Shown: in pieces, positions 21,711-32,307 of the stretch
How positions within the stretch are numbered: the first letter of the stretch is position 1
Layout of the letters: the number at the start of each line of letters is the position of its first letter
Assembly (NCBI GenBank): GCA_030407315.1
Contig: JALQPE010002205.1
Span: 62,001-126,000 of the forward strand
Source: Asparagopsis taxiformis
Lineage: Eukaryota; Rhodophyta; Florideophyceae; Bonnemaisoniales; Bonnemaisoniaceae
DNA length: 64,000 nucleotides
Direction: 5' to 3'
The notes under the pieces: generated by a model
Database searches by the model: none
Seen by the model: only the letters and a program-made list of their open reading frames with translations
Told to the model about the DNA's origin: nothing
Position numbers and translations under genes: made by a program

Positions 21711-24700
21711 ATGGAATGCAAGTATGAAGGGTGCTTCTACTACTGCGTAGATGGTTATGCGCTCGCGCTGCATGAGCGAACGTGTCGCTACCGTTTCAAC
21801 CCCTCTCCCCAACATTTCAACAACGCTCGTGTCCCTGCCGTCACCCATGAGCCTGCTCGAAACGGCGACCATGATCCCCGCAACCCAGCTCCCCAGACCC
21901 AGAATCTGGTCGTGCTTCCTCCAGCGACTCACCCTGTGACGCTCCACTGCCACCAACCTCAACCCCCTCCCGCGCAGACCTCCTCGTGCAATCCCTCGCC
22001 GCCAGTCTCACAACCCTCGAGTACAAGGCCGGCGCTGGCCGCGTGAGCGAAGTCATCACCATCCTACAAGACCCCGCATTCTCCCTAGAAAAGTCCAACA
22101 GCGCCGTTCGCACCGTAGAAGAATGTCGCCACGTTACCGCTCCCATGGTCGAAACACATTTCCGTACCGAAGGTTACAAGAGCCACATCATTCCAGACAA
22201 AACTGGTAAGTACTCGGCACAGCTGTCCTCCGCGACCCAGTCGACATGCTCCGCAGGCAGTTAGCACTGGCTAACGACCAAAATACTCTCTTCCACCCCT
22301 CCCCACAGACCGCCCCAGACGGCACCGCAATATTTTCTCATCCCCTACACACAGAATTCGCGAAAACGCTGCACCAGGTTACTAGACAGCGCGTGCAGCT
22401 CTCGGAAGATCCACAGGTCGTATGGGCAGAGGAAAATGATCCCACCCCTTCCTCCTTTGCCGGCCTCCTCCAAGTGTACTCCGACAAGAGCAGCACAAGC
22501 CTCAAGAGCTCCGCAATCGTCGCATACCCCATACACGTCACACTGCTCAACTTCTCCGCCCCCCTCCGTCCCACTGCATCCGTACCGGCCTCACCATCGC
22601 CGGGTATCTTCCGTACATTGTTAACCCTTCGTCCAACGCCTTGTTCGTGTGATGAAATGCTGACAACCTCTAGTTCTGCTAGTCGCGCTCGCAAAATTGA
22701 TATTCTTCATAAAGCACTCGAAAAAGTGTTTTCGTCCCTATCCACCGCGTTCTCTTCCGGGTTCCCCTGCACAGACTCCACTGCAACTGCCCGCCAATGC
22801 TTTCCCATCCTAGCCAATTATTGCTGCGACTTTCCAGAGGCCAAAGAGCTGTCATGCACTCGCAACAGCACTACCACCACACATCCCTGCCACCGCTGCT
22901 ACATCCCCGCCACTCAACTTGAAGCCAGCGCGCCACACCAGCCCCGCTCCCTCGATGATACACGCTCTGCACGCCAAGAGAGCGCTCAGGAGCATACAAC
23001 TGCTCTGTTCGAAGCTCTCTCCCTCCTCGAACAACACTCTGTCCTCGAATCGACCGCTCTTTTACCCACCAACAGTCCCCTAGACCCCTACAACATTTTC
23101 TCCTTCGAGCCTCTGCACAATCTCCACCTCGGCATCTCAAAGCTCATCAAACAGTGCATTGTCCACCGCCTCAGCTCCCCAGACCTTACCACCACCACTG
23201 CCTCCCATTCCGGGACACCTCGCACCTTCAAGAAGGTGAAAAAATCCATCCTCGCCGGCTCAAACAGCATTCTGTCCGCTATCGAACGCGACTACTACAT
23301 CACCGGTCTTCATGTCGACTTCTCCAAGGGTAAGAAGGGCACCAATTTGAACAGCCTCTTCACGGAGGACGGCATACGCGGCATGCTCGCAGCCAAAGAC
23401 TATCACCATGTCGACATGGTGTTCCCTTTCATCGCAGCATTCATTGACACATGCTGTGACGAAGTAGAGACAGCCCCCCTCACTTCCATCTGCACGCAAT
23501 ACTCTGACCTCGTCGCATGGGTCATGAAACGCGGTCTCATCAAGCACTGGACTGCCGTCGAACTCGAAAGCCTCCAGAACTCCATTTCCTATTTCAAACA
23601 ATCAATGCTCTCCACCCTCGGCCCATTCCACACCACAGGTCTCAAAACTTTCAAGTTCCATCTTCTAGACCATCTTCCCGTGACTTGCAAGTCTCTGCAT
23701 GCAGAGATATGGCGCCCTGGAACACATTGATGCAGGCCCCTACGAACACTCGCATCTTCTGTTCAAACAGAGTTATAGGAAAACCTCTCGAAGGCGCTCC
23801 ACAGCCATGGAAGAGACTATTCGCCACATGGAATTCTCCTTGGCCACTCCAACTGGTCACACCCCATCCAACACATTGGGAAACCCACGCATGATATCGC
23901 CCACAGACGGTGCAGTACTCGTTCGCGACGGATTCACCGTTGCACTGCATGACTTTGCCTCCCTGCTGCCCGATGCAACACTCCTCGTTGCAGATATCGA
24001 CGGACAGCCCGATCCTGCCACTCTTTTGCCTCTGCAGAACTCCTCGTTCCCGTCTGGCACCATAACGCTATTCCAGCAACTCGGTGAAACAGCTGCACAA
24101 GCGTTCCTCACCCTCGCTAGACTGCGCGCCACGGCAGAAGGCCCTCCAATACATGACATGGACATTTCCGTCACCGTGGTAAAGTCCGCCTACGTCATGG
24201 GAGGGTACGTCCCAGATGCCGACGACTTTGACCCGCACAGTGGCATGCTTCGCCCCACAAACGTGTCGAGGCACAAGCAGCTGCGCGTCTTTGCAACTTC
24301 ATCATTCGGCCCCGCAAAGAGATCGCAGTACTCCTTTGTCGTCATCTCCGGAACTGCCGATGACTACAGAACCATATGGGTAGGGCGCGTCCTGGCACTG
24401 GTACGCATGCAGTCTGCAAACCTGTTTCAACCTGTAGAACTCGCTTTCGTTCAGTATATGACCTGCTTTGCCCCAAAAACCGCTGTGGAAAAATCACTTG
24501 GGTGCATTTGTTTAAAGTGGTCCACATGGGACCCGGACAACGGATCCGTTGACAGCAATGACACTGCATCCCACAGTGCAGGTGGTCCTTGGTTTGACCT
24601 CATTCCTGCATCTACTATATCTGGCACCGTGCACATCGTACGAAGTAACTTTCCAGTCAAGCCATTTACGAAACAAATGGACTGGTCGGACCACCGTTTC

Positions 24701-24763
24701 TATCTCAACCGCTTCTACACCAACACTGATTACCAGTTCACAGATGATAATGAAGAAGAATAA
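21711..24763 (+). pseudogene. Plavaka-type DDE transposase, frame-disrupted
   Basis: The N-terminus has a zinc-finger-like C/H cluster (CKYEGCFYYCVDGYALALHERTC), usual for Plavaka proteins. The segment from 22257 on shows YSDKSSTSLK and YPIHVTLLN (the Plavaka SDKT/YPVYLTLGN signature), then DFPEAKEL followed by CHRC, the second catalytic Asp region with its Cys pair. Near 22570-22600 the conserved IAGYLP motif is in a different frame from its surroundings. Near 23699 another frame change occurs before YGALEHIDAGPYEHSH, the E..H region. The C-terminal part (HIVRSNF ... FYLNRFYTNTDY) matches the Plavaka C-terminal domain. A possible 35-bp GT-AG intron lies at 22206-22240. Family role: cut-and-paste transposition. 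The frame changes suggest an inactive copy, though unrecognised introns could explain some. Confidence 0.72.
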
Positions 24764-25279
24764 GTCTAAATCGTAGCACTCTATTGATAATTTACTACAT
24801 GATAAGCCTTCTAGTCAACGTCACATTTACTGCACTAATTTCAACCATCCTCCATTACCCCAAAACCGTTATCAGCAATGGCTGGATGGCGACGCTCCAT
24901 GCCCCCATACCGTGGGGCATTGATTTCGACATTCAGGTTTGCAACTCAGGTGTCCAGCATATGGGTCAACGACGAAAAGTTCTGCGCCAATTAGTCCTTG
25001 CGCAATCACACAATCCATTACAGCACCGAAGTTTGACGTAATATGCGATTGGATCCAATCCTCGGACACTAGAACAAGTAATGAGCAACGGTTTACATCA
25101 TCAACGGCATGAACAATTCCAGACCCCTCTCCGCTTTGCCACACTTCAACAGCCTCTCTCGTCACAGTTCGCACAGCATAAGCAAAAATAGAGAATATTC
25201 CATGGAAAATGCCGTATTGTACAGTAGAACTAGTCACCATATTTTAGCGGAACGCCCATCCCCAACGTTTGGATAAGGC
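24764..25279. other. Non-coding gap between the two transposons
   Basis: About 500 bp after the Plavaka stop with no convincing ORF or motif; probably Plavaka 3' sequence and flanking DNA. Confidence 0.5.
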
Positions 25280-26130
25280 CCATCGAAAAAAAGTAAAAAA
25301 TCATGGGCTGAGACCAGCACGGCGATTTTGGTTTACAGTAGGCAGGAACTAAGCAGAACTATGGTGTGGCCGTGAGGTGATGGCTGAACCATGTACAGAA
25401 GGACACGTAGGGATGGAAATGAACCACGTCCATATATGAGCAGGACGGCGGGTTGACTAGAACGGGCCAAGTCACGCAGGCACGGACTGTTGGAATGGAA
25501 CCAGTACTGTATATGGGTATAGTTAGATATGGGGTGCACCGTGACTGCGATATGTGGTGGAAGGTGCAGAGCGATTCGTAGAAATAAACTATAAAATATA
25601 ATGGGCACACCGTGACGGTCCGGTGTCTGAAACCAGGCGTAAGCAGCACTCGCTGAATGGACGGTGACCAAAGTATGATTATTGTATTCATTGGAATAAT
25701 TCCAGAGTAGGTGACTTTTTGCTCATGGGACGTGACCAAGCTGACTTGTGGAACTGGCCAAACGATAATTTGGAAAGGGACCATTGACTGGGCATGTACG
25801 GCCCAAGGCAAAGCGCGGTTAGTTTCCAAACTACAGTACTGTGTAAAGCCCGGATATATTCTATTATCACACCTGCTCGTGACACTGGAATTATTCCACC
25901 GTGGAGCACTGTAATGGGTACGGTTCACTTCCACTGGATGTAGTGGTTGTACCGTCGGGTTGGCGTGGACCATGTTTACTGGGTAGAGTAGTTGTACCGT
26001 CGGGTGGGCGTGGTCCATGTTCACTGGGTAGAGTAGTTGTACCGTCGGGTGGGCGTGGTCCATGTCCACTGGGTAGAGTGGTTATACCGGTGGGCGCTCT
26101 GGGTAGAAACTGAAAGGTAGAATGGGCGGC
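25280..26130. repeat. Left subterminal region of the proposed transposon, with 45-bp repeats
   Basis: Contains scattered CACCGTGAC, GGTGACCA and CCAGTACTGTA motifs. About four 45-bp units (roughly 25942-26105) each contain GTTGTACCGTCGGGTGGGCG and TGGTCCATG...CACTGGGTAGAGTA. Both strands give Gly/Pro-rich open frames that I consider repeat artefacts. Subterminal repeats of this kind are typical transposase-binding regions. Confidence 0.6.
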
Positions 26131-27531
26131 ACATCGCACTTTTGCGGAGAAACTGCAGGACGGACAGGTCTGACTGAAACGATATCTAGGAAGAATGGAA
26201 ATATGCATAGGGATAAAGAATTAGACTAGGGGGCAGCCAGTAGCGGGCACGCAAGATTTACGATATGGTGTAGTGGATATGGAATAGGTAAATGGGAAGC
26301 TAACGCCAAAAGTTTAACGACATGAAGATCATCTGTACAATGCAATAAGGAACTATGAACTACGCTACCATGGAAGACACTAAACGGCAAAACGCTAGCT
26401 CTACATAAAGTAACTACAAATACATATAGGCATGAAAAGAGAGATGAGGGGAAGCCAGAAATTTCTGTTGGCACCTGGAAGGAAAAGAATAGATGAATCA
26501 ATGGTTAGTGCTAGGAATGTAACTTCATCAACGCTAGAAGCATGATTAGAAGCGAGAGAACATACCGTTGATAGTGCAGCCAGAGCTTGAGTAAGCGTAT
26601 TGTAGAGAACCCAGAAACTTCTGCTGGCACAGAGATGGAAAGAAGTGGATGACACAGTGGTTAGTGCTAGAAACGGTATGCCAAAAGCTCGATTAGAAGT
26701 TAGAAAACGTAGTAATGACAGTAGCCCTGGAGAAAGACGAAACAGAAAGTAGGAAAGGCAGAAAAGTACGTTAGCAGAAGAACAACGAAGAACCGCAGAA
26801 AAAGACAGTGGGAGGAATGGATAAAAGACTAAATGAGCTGGAAAACCTTATCGAAGGATGAGGCCGCGGGGCGGAACCACATCCGTAGGGATGCGATTGC
26901 ACACCGCGACCCCATCCTGCGTAGGTGGTGTGCTCCATGCGACAGGCGATGACGATAGCGCTTAGCGTGACGCAAGCCTTAAATACTGCTGCAGAGTGAG
27001 CCCAGAGGTCGCGTATTTCACTTGCGTAGTGAGAAAGCGCGCGCTTTTCGTACTGACAAATCAGAGACAAATCATCGATGATTCATGGACACGGCATGGA
27101 CTCCAGATGGACACGTCATGAACTAGAACACTGGCGTATAGCTGCACGCTTGTGAGCGGAAACGTGTATTGCAGGCTAGGAGCCAATGATGAAAAATTAG
27201 AAAAAAATGACTAGTTACTGCAGTAAAAAAGTGATCTAGGAAGATGCATTTGGTAGATCACTTTTTACTGCAGCACAGCTGGTTCAGGTTGACGGTAGTT
27301 CAACGAATGGATAAGGAAGCTGAAGGTAGACTGGGGAATACATACGTCGGAAAAGGATAGGGAAGTAGTCTAGGGACAAACAGGTGCAAGTTTACGAGTG
27401 CGGAAAGGAATAAAGTCATATATTCGGCTGGAGAAGTACAAAAAGTAGTATCTGTAGAACAGGAATGAGTGAATCCAAGAAAAAGCATTCTGACAGGACG
27501 AACCAAACCGAATACACAATTTCATAGATTT
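26131..27531. other. Non-coding region downstream of the transposase gene
   Basis: A ~156-bp imperfect tandem duplication is visible (26452-26520 versus 26608-26680, sharing CTGGCAC and GTGGTTAGTGCTAG). A hairpin has arms 27218-27237 and 27255-27273 (CTGCAGTAAAAAAGTGATCT and its near complement). No gene recognised. Confidence 0.55.
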
Positions 27532-28380
27532 CTACGCTGTCCTTGGCGGATAACCATCCGCTCTGGTAATGAAAGAGAAAGAACCTCCTTCTGTGAAAGA
27601 AGGACCACCGTGCGTTATCCCTCCTCTTCCACTCCTGTTGTCCACTTTGCAAAGTGACGGAGTGCAGTTGTGCAGCAAGCCAACCTTTCGAACCCCGGAT
27701 GTAAGAGGGAGGAACCAGGAACCTGAATCCCTATTCACAGTAAAACTAGAATTATCGGAGTTATTCTTGGAAACACAATGCACAATTGCATAAGATAGAG
27801 GATTAATTCCGCCGGAAGATCTGTCCTTCGTAGAGAGATGAGGTAGGACGTGTTCTTGTCCCGAAGCCGGTTCGAAGACAGTATCTACAGCCCAGAAGGA
27901 GGGTGAAGAAGTCTTCTGTAAGATCTTAGAATTTAGCAAATTCGAGTAGCAAGCTTGTACAACACACCCGGAAGCTATTTCATGACACTTGAAAAACTCT
28001 CTAGATGTACCAGAGAATGGTGTGGAGCAAGCAGGGTGCATAGAAATAAGTCGAGCACCTTTGCAAAGTATTCCAGAAATGTGTAAAGTATCTGAATTGT
28101 GCCCACAGGTGAAGTCCTGCTGGGTTGATATGGAACGCACAGGAGACCAAAAGTAATATGAAAAAGGAGATGAGAAGCATGGGAGAGAAGACTTCCTGAG
28201 ATGTTCGAGAAGTGGGTCCTGCCGAAGATCATGTAGAGTGCTTGCTGGGATATCCTCCATCGATTTACAATGGTCGCGTCCGAACAAGACCCGGAGAAGG
28301 AATCGTTTCGAGATATCTCGCTGAACAGAAGTTGGTGGCGCATTTGAAAAATTGTTGAGAGCCAGGTTGAGCCTTCCCTT
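27532..28380 (-). pseudogene. Downstream in-frame extension of the transposase gene
   Basis: After the TAG at 28381-28383 the same reading frame stays open for another ~283 codons to 27532. The first residues (GRLNLALNNFSN, then ISKRFLLRVLFGRDH) read like natural protein rather than random sequence, while the end is Ser/Gly-rich. This suggests that the transposase was originally ~1,340 residues and carries a premature stop, or that the stop is read through or spliced out. Confidence 0.5.
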
Positions 28381-31300
28381 CTAGTGGTTTCCAAGTGCAG
28401 CCATCATTGCATCCAACTGCCTGTCAGCACCTCCCGAAAGTTCAAGTCCTCTTTTCATCTGTTGGTGGGTTGCTTCGAAGGAAAGTTCAGCCACCTGACG
28501 AGCATGGTTGAGTAGAGGAACCGTGTGTTCGAAAGCTTCAATGAGTCTATGCAAGTTTGGCTTATTGTCCAAAAGCTTCCTTGCCCTGAATCCCGTAGTC
28601 TTCTGTTCAACTTCATTTTGGTCGGCGTCAATTACCACAGAGCCGTCTCCTTTCAGTTTTCTTTTCTTTGATGGTACCGTACTCCCTTTTCTCGGAGGAA
28701 CGGTTACGAGCAGGTCATCTACACGTTTTGCATAATCTTTCGAAAGCTGTTGCAGTTTTCGAAAACGCTTAGCTGCCGATAGTCCGGTCGCGCTCTGTAC
28801 TGACTCTATGCCGTCAATATCGACACGAGGTAGAAAATAAGTAGCTGCGGCGATTGAGGATAGCAATCGAACAAGTTCTAGGGAAAGTTCTCTTTGCTTC
28901 TCGGAAGCTCGGATAGACCTTGCTCCAGAGCCTTCTGAAGACTCCCCGGACTGGAAGCTCAGAGCCAACCCAAAACAGTGATCTGCGACTAGAAGTAAAG
29001 CAAATCTGTCCGAGATTCCCATTGTATTTGTTTCACCCGAGGTGAAGTTATATATCCTCTTCTGGTTAGTGAGACCTAGGACGTGAAGGGCATCTACCAT
29101 AAAACTTTCTGCCATCCTTCTACTACCATCACTAGGCAGGCACGAAAAAGCATTGTCCAGGACATCCTTAGCAAGCCCTTGGAGGAGGTGGTCGATCCCA
29201 ATAAATGTGGAACGGTATGAATCAATAATAGCGGGAACAACAGGGATGCTCACAGAATCCATACCAAGGGGTGTGCCAGATGGAACGAGGCCTTTAGACC
29301 TAGTTTCATCAAGCAGTTGCTCTATAAGAAGCATTGGAGTTTCAGTAGCGCTTTGCACTTTCCTCATTCCCAGGTATTTCATGATGCTCACCGTACTTTG
29401 TGATGACTGAACTGCCTGAGTTCTCTCTGAAGTACGGAATAGAGAATCCGAACTAGAATGAAGACTGGTGTCGTACCCGAACTGTGAATGTTTCCCGTGT
29501 TTACCTCCTCTGACGAAGAAACACAAGTGGCATGGACAATCTGCATTGTGTCCCATGACATCGAGAACATGGGAACATGCGGGATAGTCTGATACAAAAC
29601 CGACAAAGTCCAGGAAAATGATGCAATCGTTACCCTCTGGATCTACGTCATGGAAACCAGTCGTACATCCCTGGATTATGTCGCGAGAGATATGTCGAAG
29701 AATATGGTTTGTACTTACACCGGGACCAGTGACACCGATAATACGCACTGCAGAACTATTCCGGCGACAGTCCAGGGGCAGCCCCATGGGGATCATATAA
29801 CATCCTCCAGCACTACCACTCTTACCAGAGGCCTCATTGAAGTCATCGCAGTACAAAAGAAAAGGGTAGACATAGTATGTGGTGCCACAGTCGAGAACAC
29901 CACGGATACTTGTCGGATGGCAGGGAAGGGTATTCGTGCCCTGACTCAATAAAATGACATTGTTAATCGCACGACTGCCACCGATATTAGTGTAAAGTCC
30001 TTCAGAATTGATGAAGAACATGAGTTTGCGAAATGGAGACGGGGGACCCGGAGAGCTGACTATAAGACCGACGATGAAAGGCTGCCCAGTAGTATACGTA
30101 AAGTTACATCCTGAAGCAGGAGATAAAAGTGTGAGATGATCTCCAGGTCGAGCGAATTGCTCAAAGGACTTTTTGCGGAGTACCAAACCAGGCCCGAAGG
30201 AGTGGGGAGAAACGGACTGCTGCTGATCAGAGGCCTTACTGTTGTTCACCCATGAAGAGGACGTGAAAGCCACGAAAGAATCTGAGTTGGAGGAAATTGA
30301 TTTCTTCTGAAAGCAGGAGGCGGCTCTAGGGTCCAGATGGTTGGCTTGTTGACCAGTGGTAACTCGGACCTGGACAGTACCACCCCCGAAAGCAGTGATG
30401 GGTGTACCATCCATCTCCTCAGCACTGAGAGAGTGGTTTTGTCCTTTCACGAAGCGCTCTCTGAATTTCCCCAGATTCGACGTATATATGTTTCCATGTA
30501 TAGTTGGTACCCCATCAGATTCGAATGACTTGGAGGCTACGTTATGGCGCCAGGCAAGATCGAACAGTTCTGGAGTAGATATGTCTTCTCGGGCGTATTC
30601 ACTTGGTGGAACGATTAGTACTGGTGCAGTTTGGCCAGCGGTGTTCTGTTCAATCTTGCTTCTTCGCAAAATGGCCTGAGATGCCATACGTGCTGCACTG
30701 CGGTCTACATTCACGGGGAAATACACCGTTTCCGAACGCAACCAGGCGTTGAAGAATAGCCATGGTCTAACTTTTCGGGTGATCGTAGAATAATGAGGTA
30801 GCCCTTTCTGAACGTGCTTTTCAGTTGAACCCTTCCTTGCGAAATCGAACAAAACGCGATCTTCATTCAGATCTGCGGCAGTGCATTTCGTGGATCCGGT
30901 CAACTTCGCTACTGCATACAGAGTTGTCCATTGCGTCATATATTGGCGTGCCTTGAGCGGATTCGAGGTATCCTCGATGAAAGGGGACGAGAGGAGAAGC
31001 TTCGATTGTGTCATTTCTTGTAGAAGAAGGTCTTCATCTTCAGCACACACATCATTAAATTCTGGATGTGTATCATCTTCATCAATATGGCCAGGATAAT
31101 GTTCGGAACCTCCTCTTCTATCAGTTTCGATGTCATGAGTAGGCCCCCTGGTCGCGTTCTCGCTGCATGGCACGGAAACGACTTCATCTTCAACAGTACT
31201 TAAAACTTGATGACCTTCCAAAGCAGGGGGAACGATATATTGGATACCATCGCTGTCTGCGAAGGCAATGCTACCTTCCTGCGGAAGTAGGCCTTCGGGA

Positions 31301-31554
31301 GACATCGAAGTAGGAACTACTTCGGAGGGGCTTTCCAGGGGTAATCGCAGACTAGGCTCGGATCCTGGTGCAGTAGCGAGTGAGTCAAGGGATGAGGCAA
31401 CTCGATCGACTTGAAAGGGTCTCGAGTCATCTTGCCGAAGTGCAAAAGGATCAGATACGGTTCTGGACGTCGAACGTCTAGATAGGTTATGGGGATGCGG
31501 AACAGTGTTGTAACGAAGGCGCAGACCGGAACGGGGCTTCCTTGGTCTTCCCAT
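28381..31554 (-). CDS. TNP2/Plavaka-like (CACTA-related) DDE transposase
   Basis: 1057 codons from an ATG to an in-frame TAG. The N-terminal ~200 residues are low-complexity and acidic. The RNase H-like core is suggested by CDDFNE (D570/D571), the FVGFVSDYPACSH segment (D656) followed by a Cys cluster GHNADCPCHLC, and a late VAELSFEATHQQMKRG (E1023 or E1027 with H1030). The Asp-Cys cluster and E..H features match the CACTA/TNP2 and Plavaka transposase group, in which a long insert separates the second Asp and the Glu. A basic cluster PSKKRKLKGDG at ~960 may be an NLS. Overall similarity is remote, and this differs clearly from the Plavaka gene at 21.7 kb. Expected role: excision and insertion of the surrounding element. 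Confidence 0.65.
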   Translation of the reverse strand: MGRPRKPRSGLRLRYNTVPHPHNLSRRSTSRTVSDPFALRQDDSRPFQVDRVASSLDSLATAPGSEPSLRLPLESPSEVVPTSMSPEGLLPQEGSIAFADSDGIQYIVPPALEGHQVLSTVEDEVVSVPCSENATRGPTHDIETDRRGGSEHYPGHIDEDDTHPEFNDVCAEDEDLLLQEMTQSKLLLSSPFIEDTSNPLKARQYMTQWTTLYAVAKLTGSTKCTAADLNEDRVLFDFARKGSTEKHVQKGLPHYSTITRKVRPWLFFNAWLRSETVYFPVNVDRSAARMASQAILRRSKIEQNTAGQTAPVLIVPPSEYAREDISTPELFDLAWRHNVASKSFESDGVPTIHGNIYTSNLGKFRERFVKGQNHSLSAEEMDGTPITAFGGGTVQVRVTTGQQANHLDPRAASCFQKKSISSNSDSFVAFTSSSWVNNSKASDQQQSVSPHSFGPGLVLRKKSFEQFARPGDHLTLLSPASGCNFTYTTGQPFIVGLIVSSPGPPSPFRKLMFFINSEGLYTNIGGSRAINNVILLSQGTNTLPCHPTSIRGVLDCGTTYYVYPFLLYCDDFNEASGKSGSAGGCYMIPMGLPLDCRRNSSAVRIIGVTGPGVSTNHILRHISRDIIQGCTTGFHDVDPEGNDCIIFLDFVGFVSDYPACSHVLDVMGHNADCPCHLCFFVRGGKHGKHSQFGYDTSLHSSSDSLFRTSERTQAVQSSQSTVSIMKYLGMRKVQSATETPMLLIEQLLDETRSKGLVPSGTPLGMDSVSIPVVPAIIDSYRSTFIGIDHLLQGLAKDVLDNAFSCLPSDGSRRMAESFMVDALHVLGLTNQKRIYNFTSGETNTMGISDRFALLLVADHCFGLALSFQSGESSEGSGARSIRASEKQRELSLELVRLLSSIAAATYFLPRVDIDGIESVQSATGLSAAKRFRKLQQLSKDYAKRVDDLLVTVPPRKGSTVPSKKRKLKGDGSVVIDADQNEVEQKTTGFRARKLLDNKPNLHRLIEAFEHTVPLLNHARQVAELSFEATHQQMKRGLELSGGADRQLDAMMAALGNH

Positions 31555-32307
31555 GAAGTGACAACTGGGAATCTGAAGGTGTTCTAAGATGGAAATGGAT
31601 TCAGAGACAGTGGATTATTTCGATTAGGACGAAATCGTTTGGTCAACCATAAGTTGAGGGCAATCTGGTACTGAGTAGTCACTCACATAATACCGTTACA
31701 AGAGTTTTTCATATTACGTAATACGATTCCGTAATACCTGAAGCGAACAGTAAAATTTCAATATCGAATAGGATTCCTTTAATAGTACTCTATTCGACAT
31801 TCGCTGAACAGTGAGGAAGACATGTTGCGAGATGCTGAAATTTCGCAACTTTTGAGGTGCGAAAATTACTGGAAAAAAATAACGTAATTTTTCGGGCTCC
31901 AAAAATTACCAAATTTTATCATCCACGGAAAAGGCGCTGTGGAGGTGTTCTGGTCGTTGGTAGCAGTGCTAAGGCACACCTGAGGAGTAGTATGGAGGTC
32001 CCAAACCTTTGTTCTAGCCTACTTCTACTCTGCTTTAAAAGATGATAGAACTGTAACTGTAACTAAAAGCTAGACAAGTATCTACGAGAAGGGAGGTGTA
32101 CATGGAGGAAGGGACAGGACAGGTATATTTCAATATCACGCTCTGTTTGTTCAGCTCAGGTTGGCTGGGAGAGTTGATGTATAGAATGAAAAAAGAGACG
32201 GTTTATGAAGACATATCGTAAGTTATGGAATAGTCAACTGGTTGCAGCAAGCAACAGAATCGTTGAAATAAGAGAGATCAACTAATGTCTACGGTAACTA
32301 ACAGATT
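31555..32307. other. Intergenic region with left arm of a ~5-kb inverted repeat pair
   Basis: Between the tandem transposase and ParB-dioxygenase genes. It contains the repeat at 31884-32022; otherwise AT-rich with no recognised gene. Confidence 0.6.
31884..32022 (-). repeat. Inverted repeat arm a
   Basis: Contains AAAAATTACCAAATTTTATCATC, then ACGGAAAAGGCGCTGT and TTCTGGTCGTTGGTAGCAGTGCTA, ending near TTTGTTCTAGCC. It matches the reverse complement of 36757-36911 over ~130 bp, and also 36463-36577 in part. Confidence 0.88.

Noticed and set aside
25891..26208. Gly/Pro-rich ORFs on both strands resembling short collagen-like or repeat proteins
   Set aside because: They are translations of the 45-bp tandem repeat in a subterminal region.
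26860..27060. GC-rich block considered as a possible tRNA-derived SINE
   Set aside because: I could not find A/B box spacing or a cloverleaf, so no RNA gene is called.
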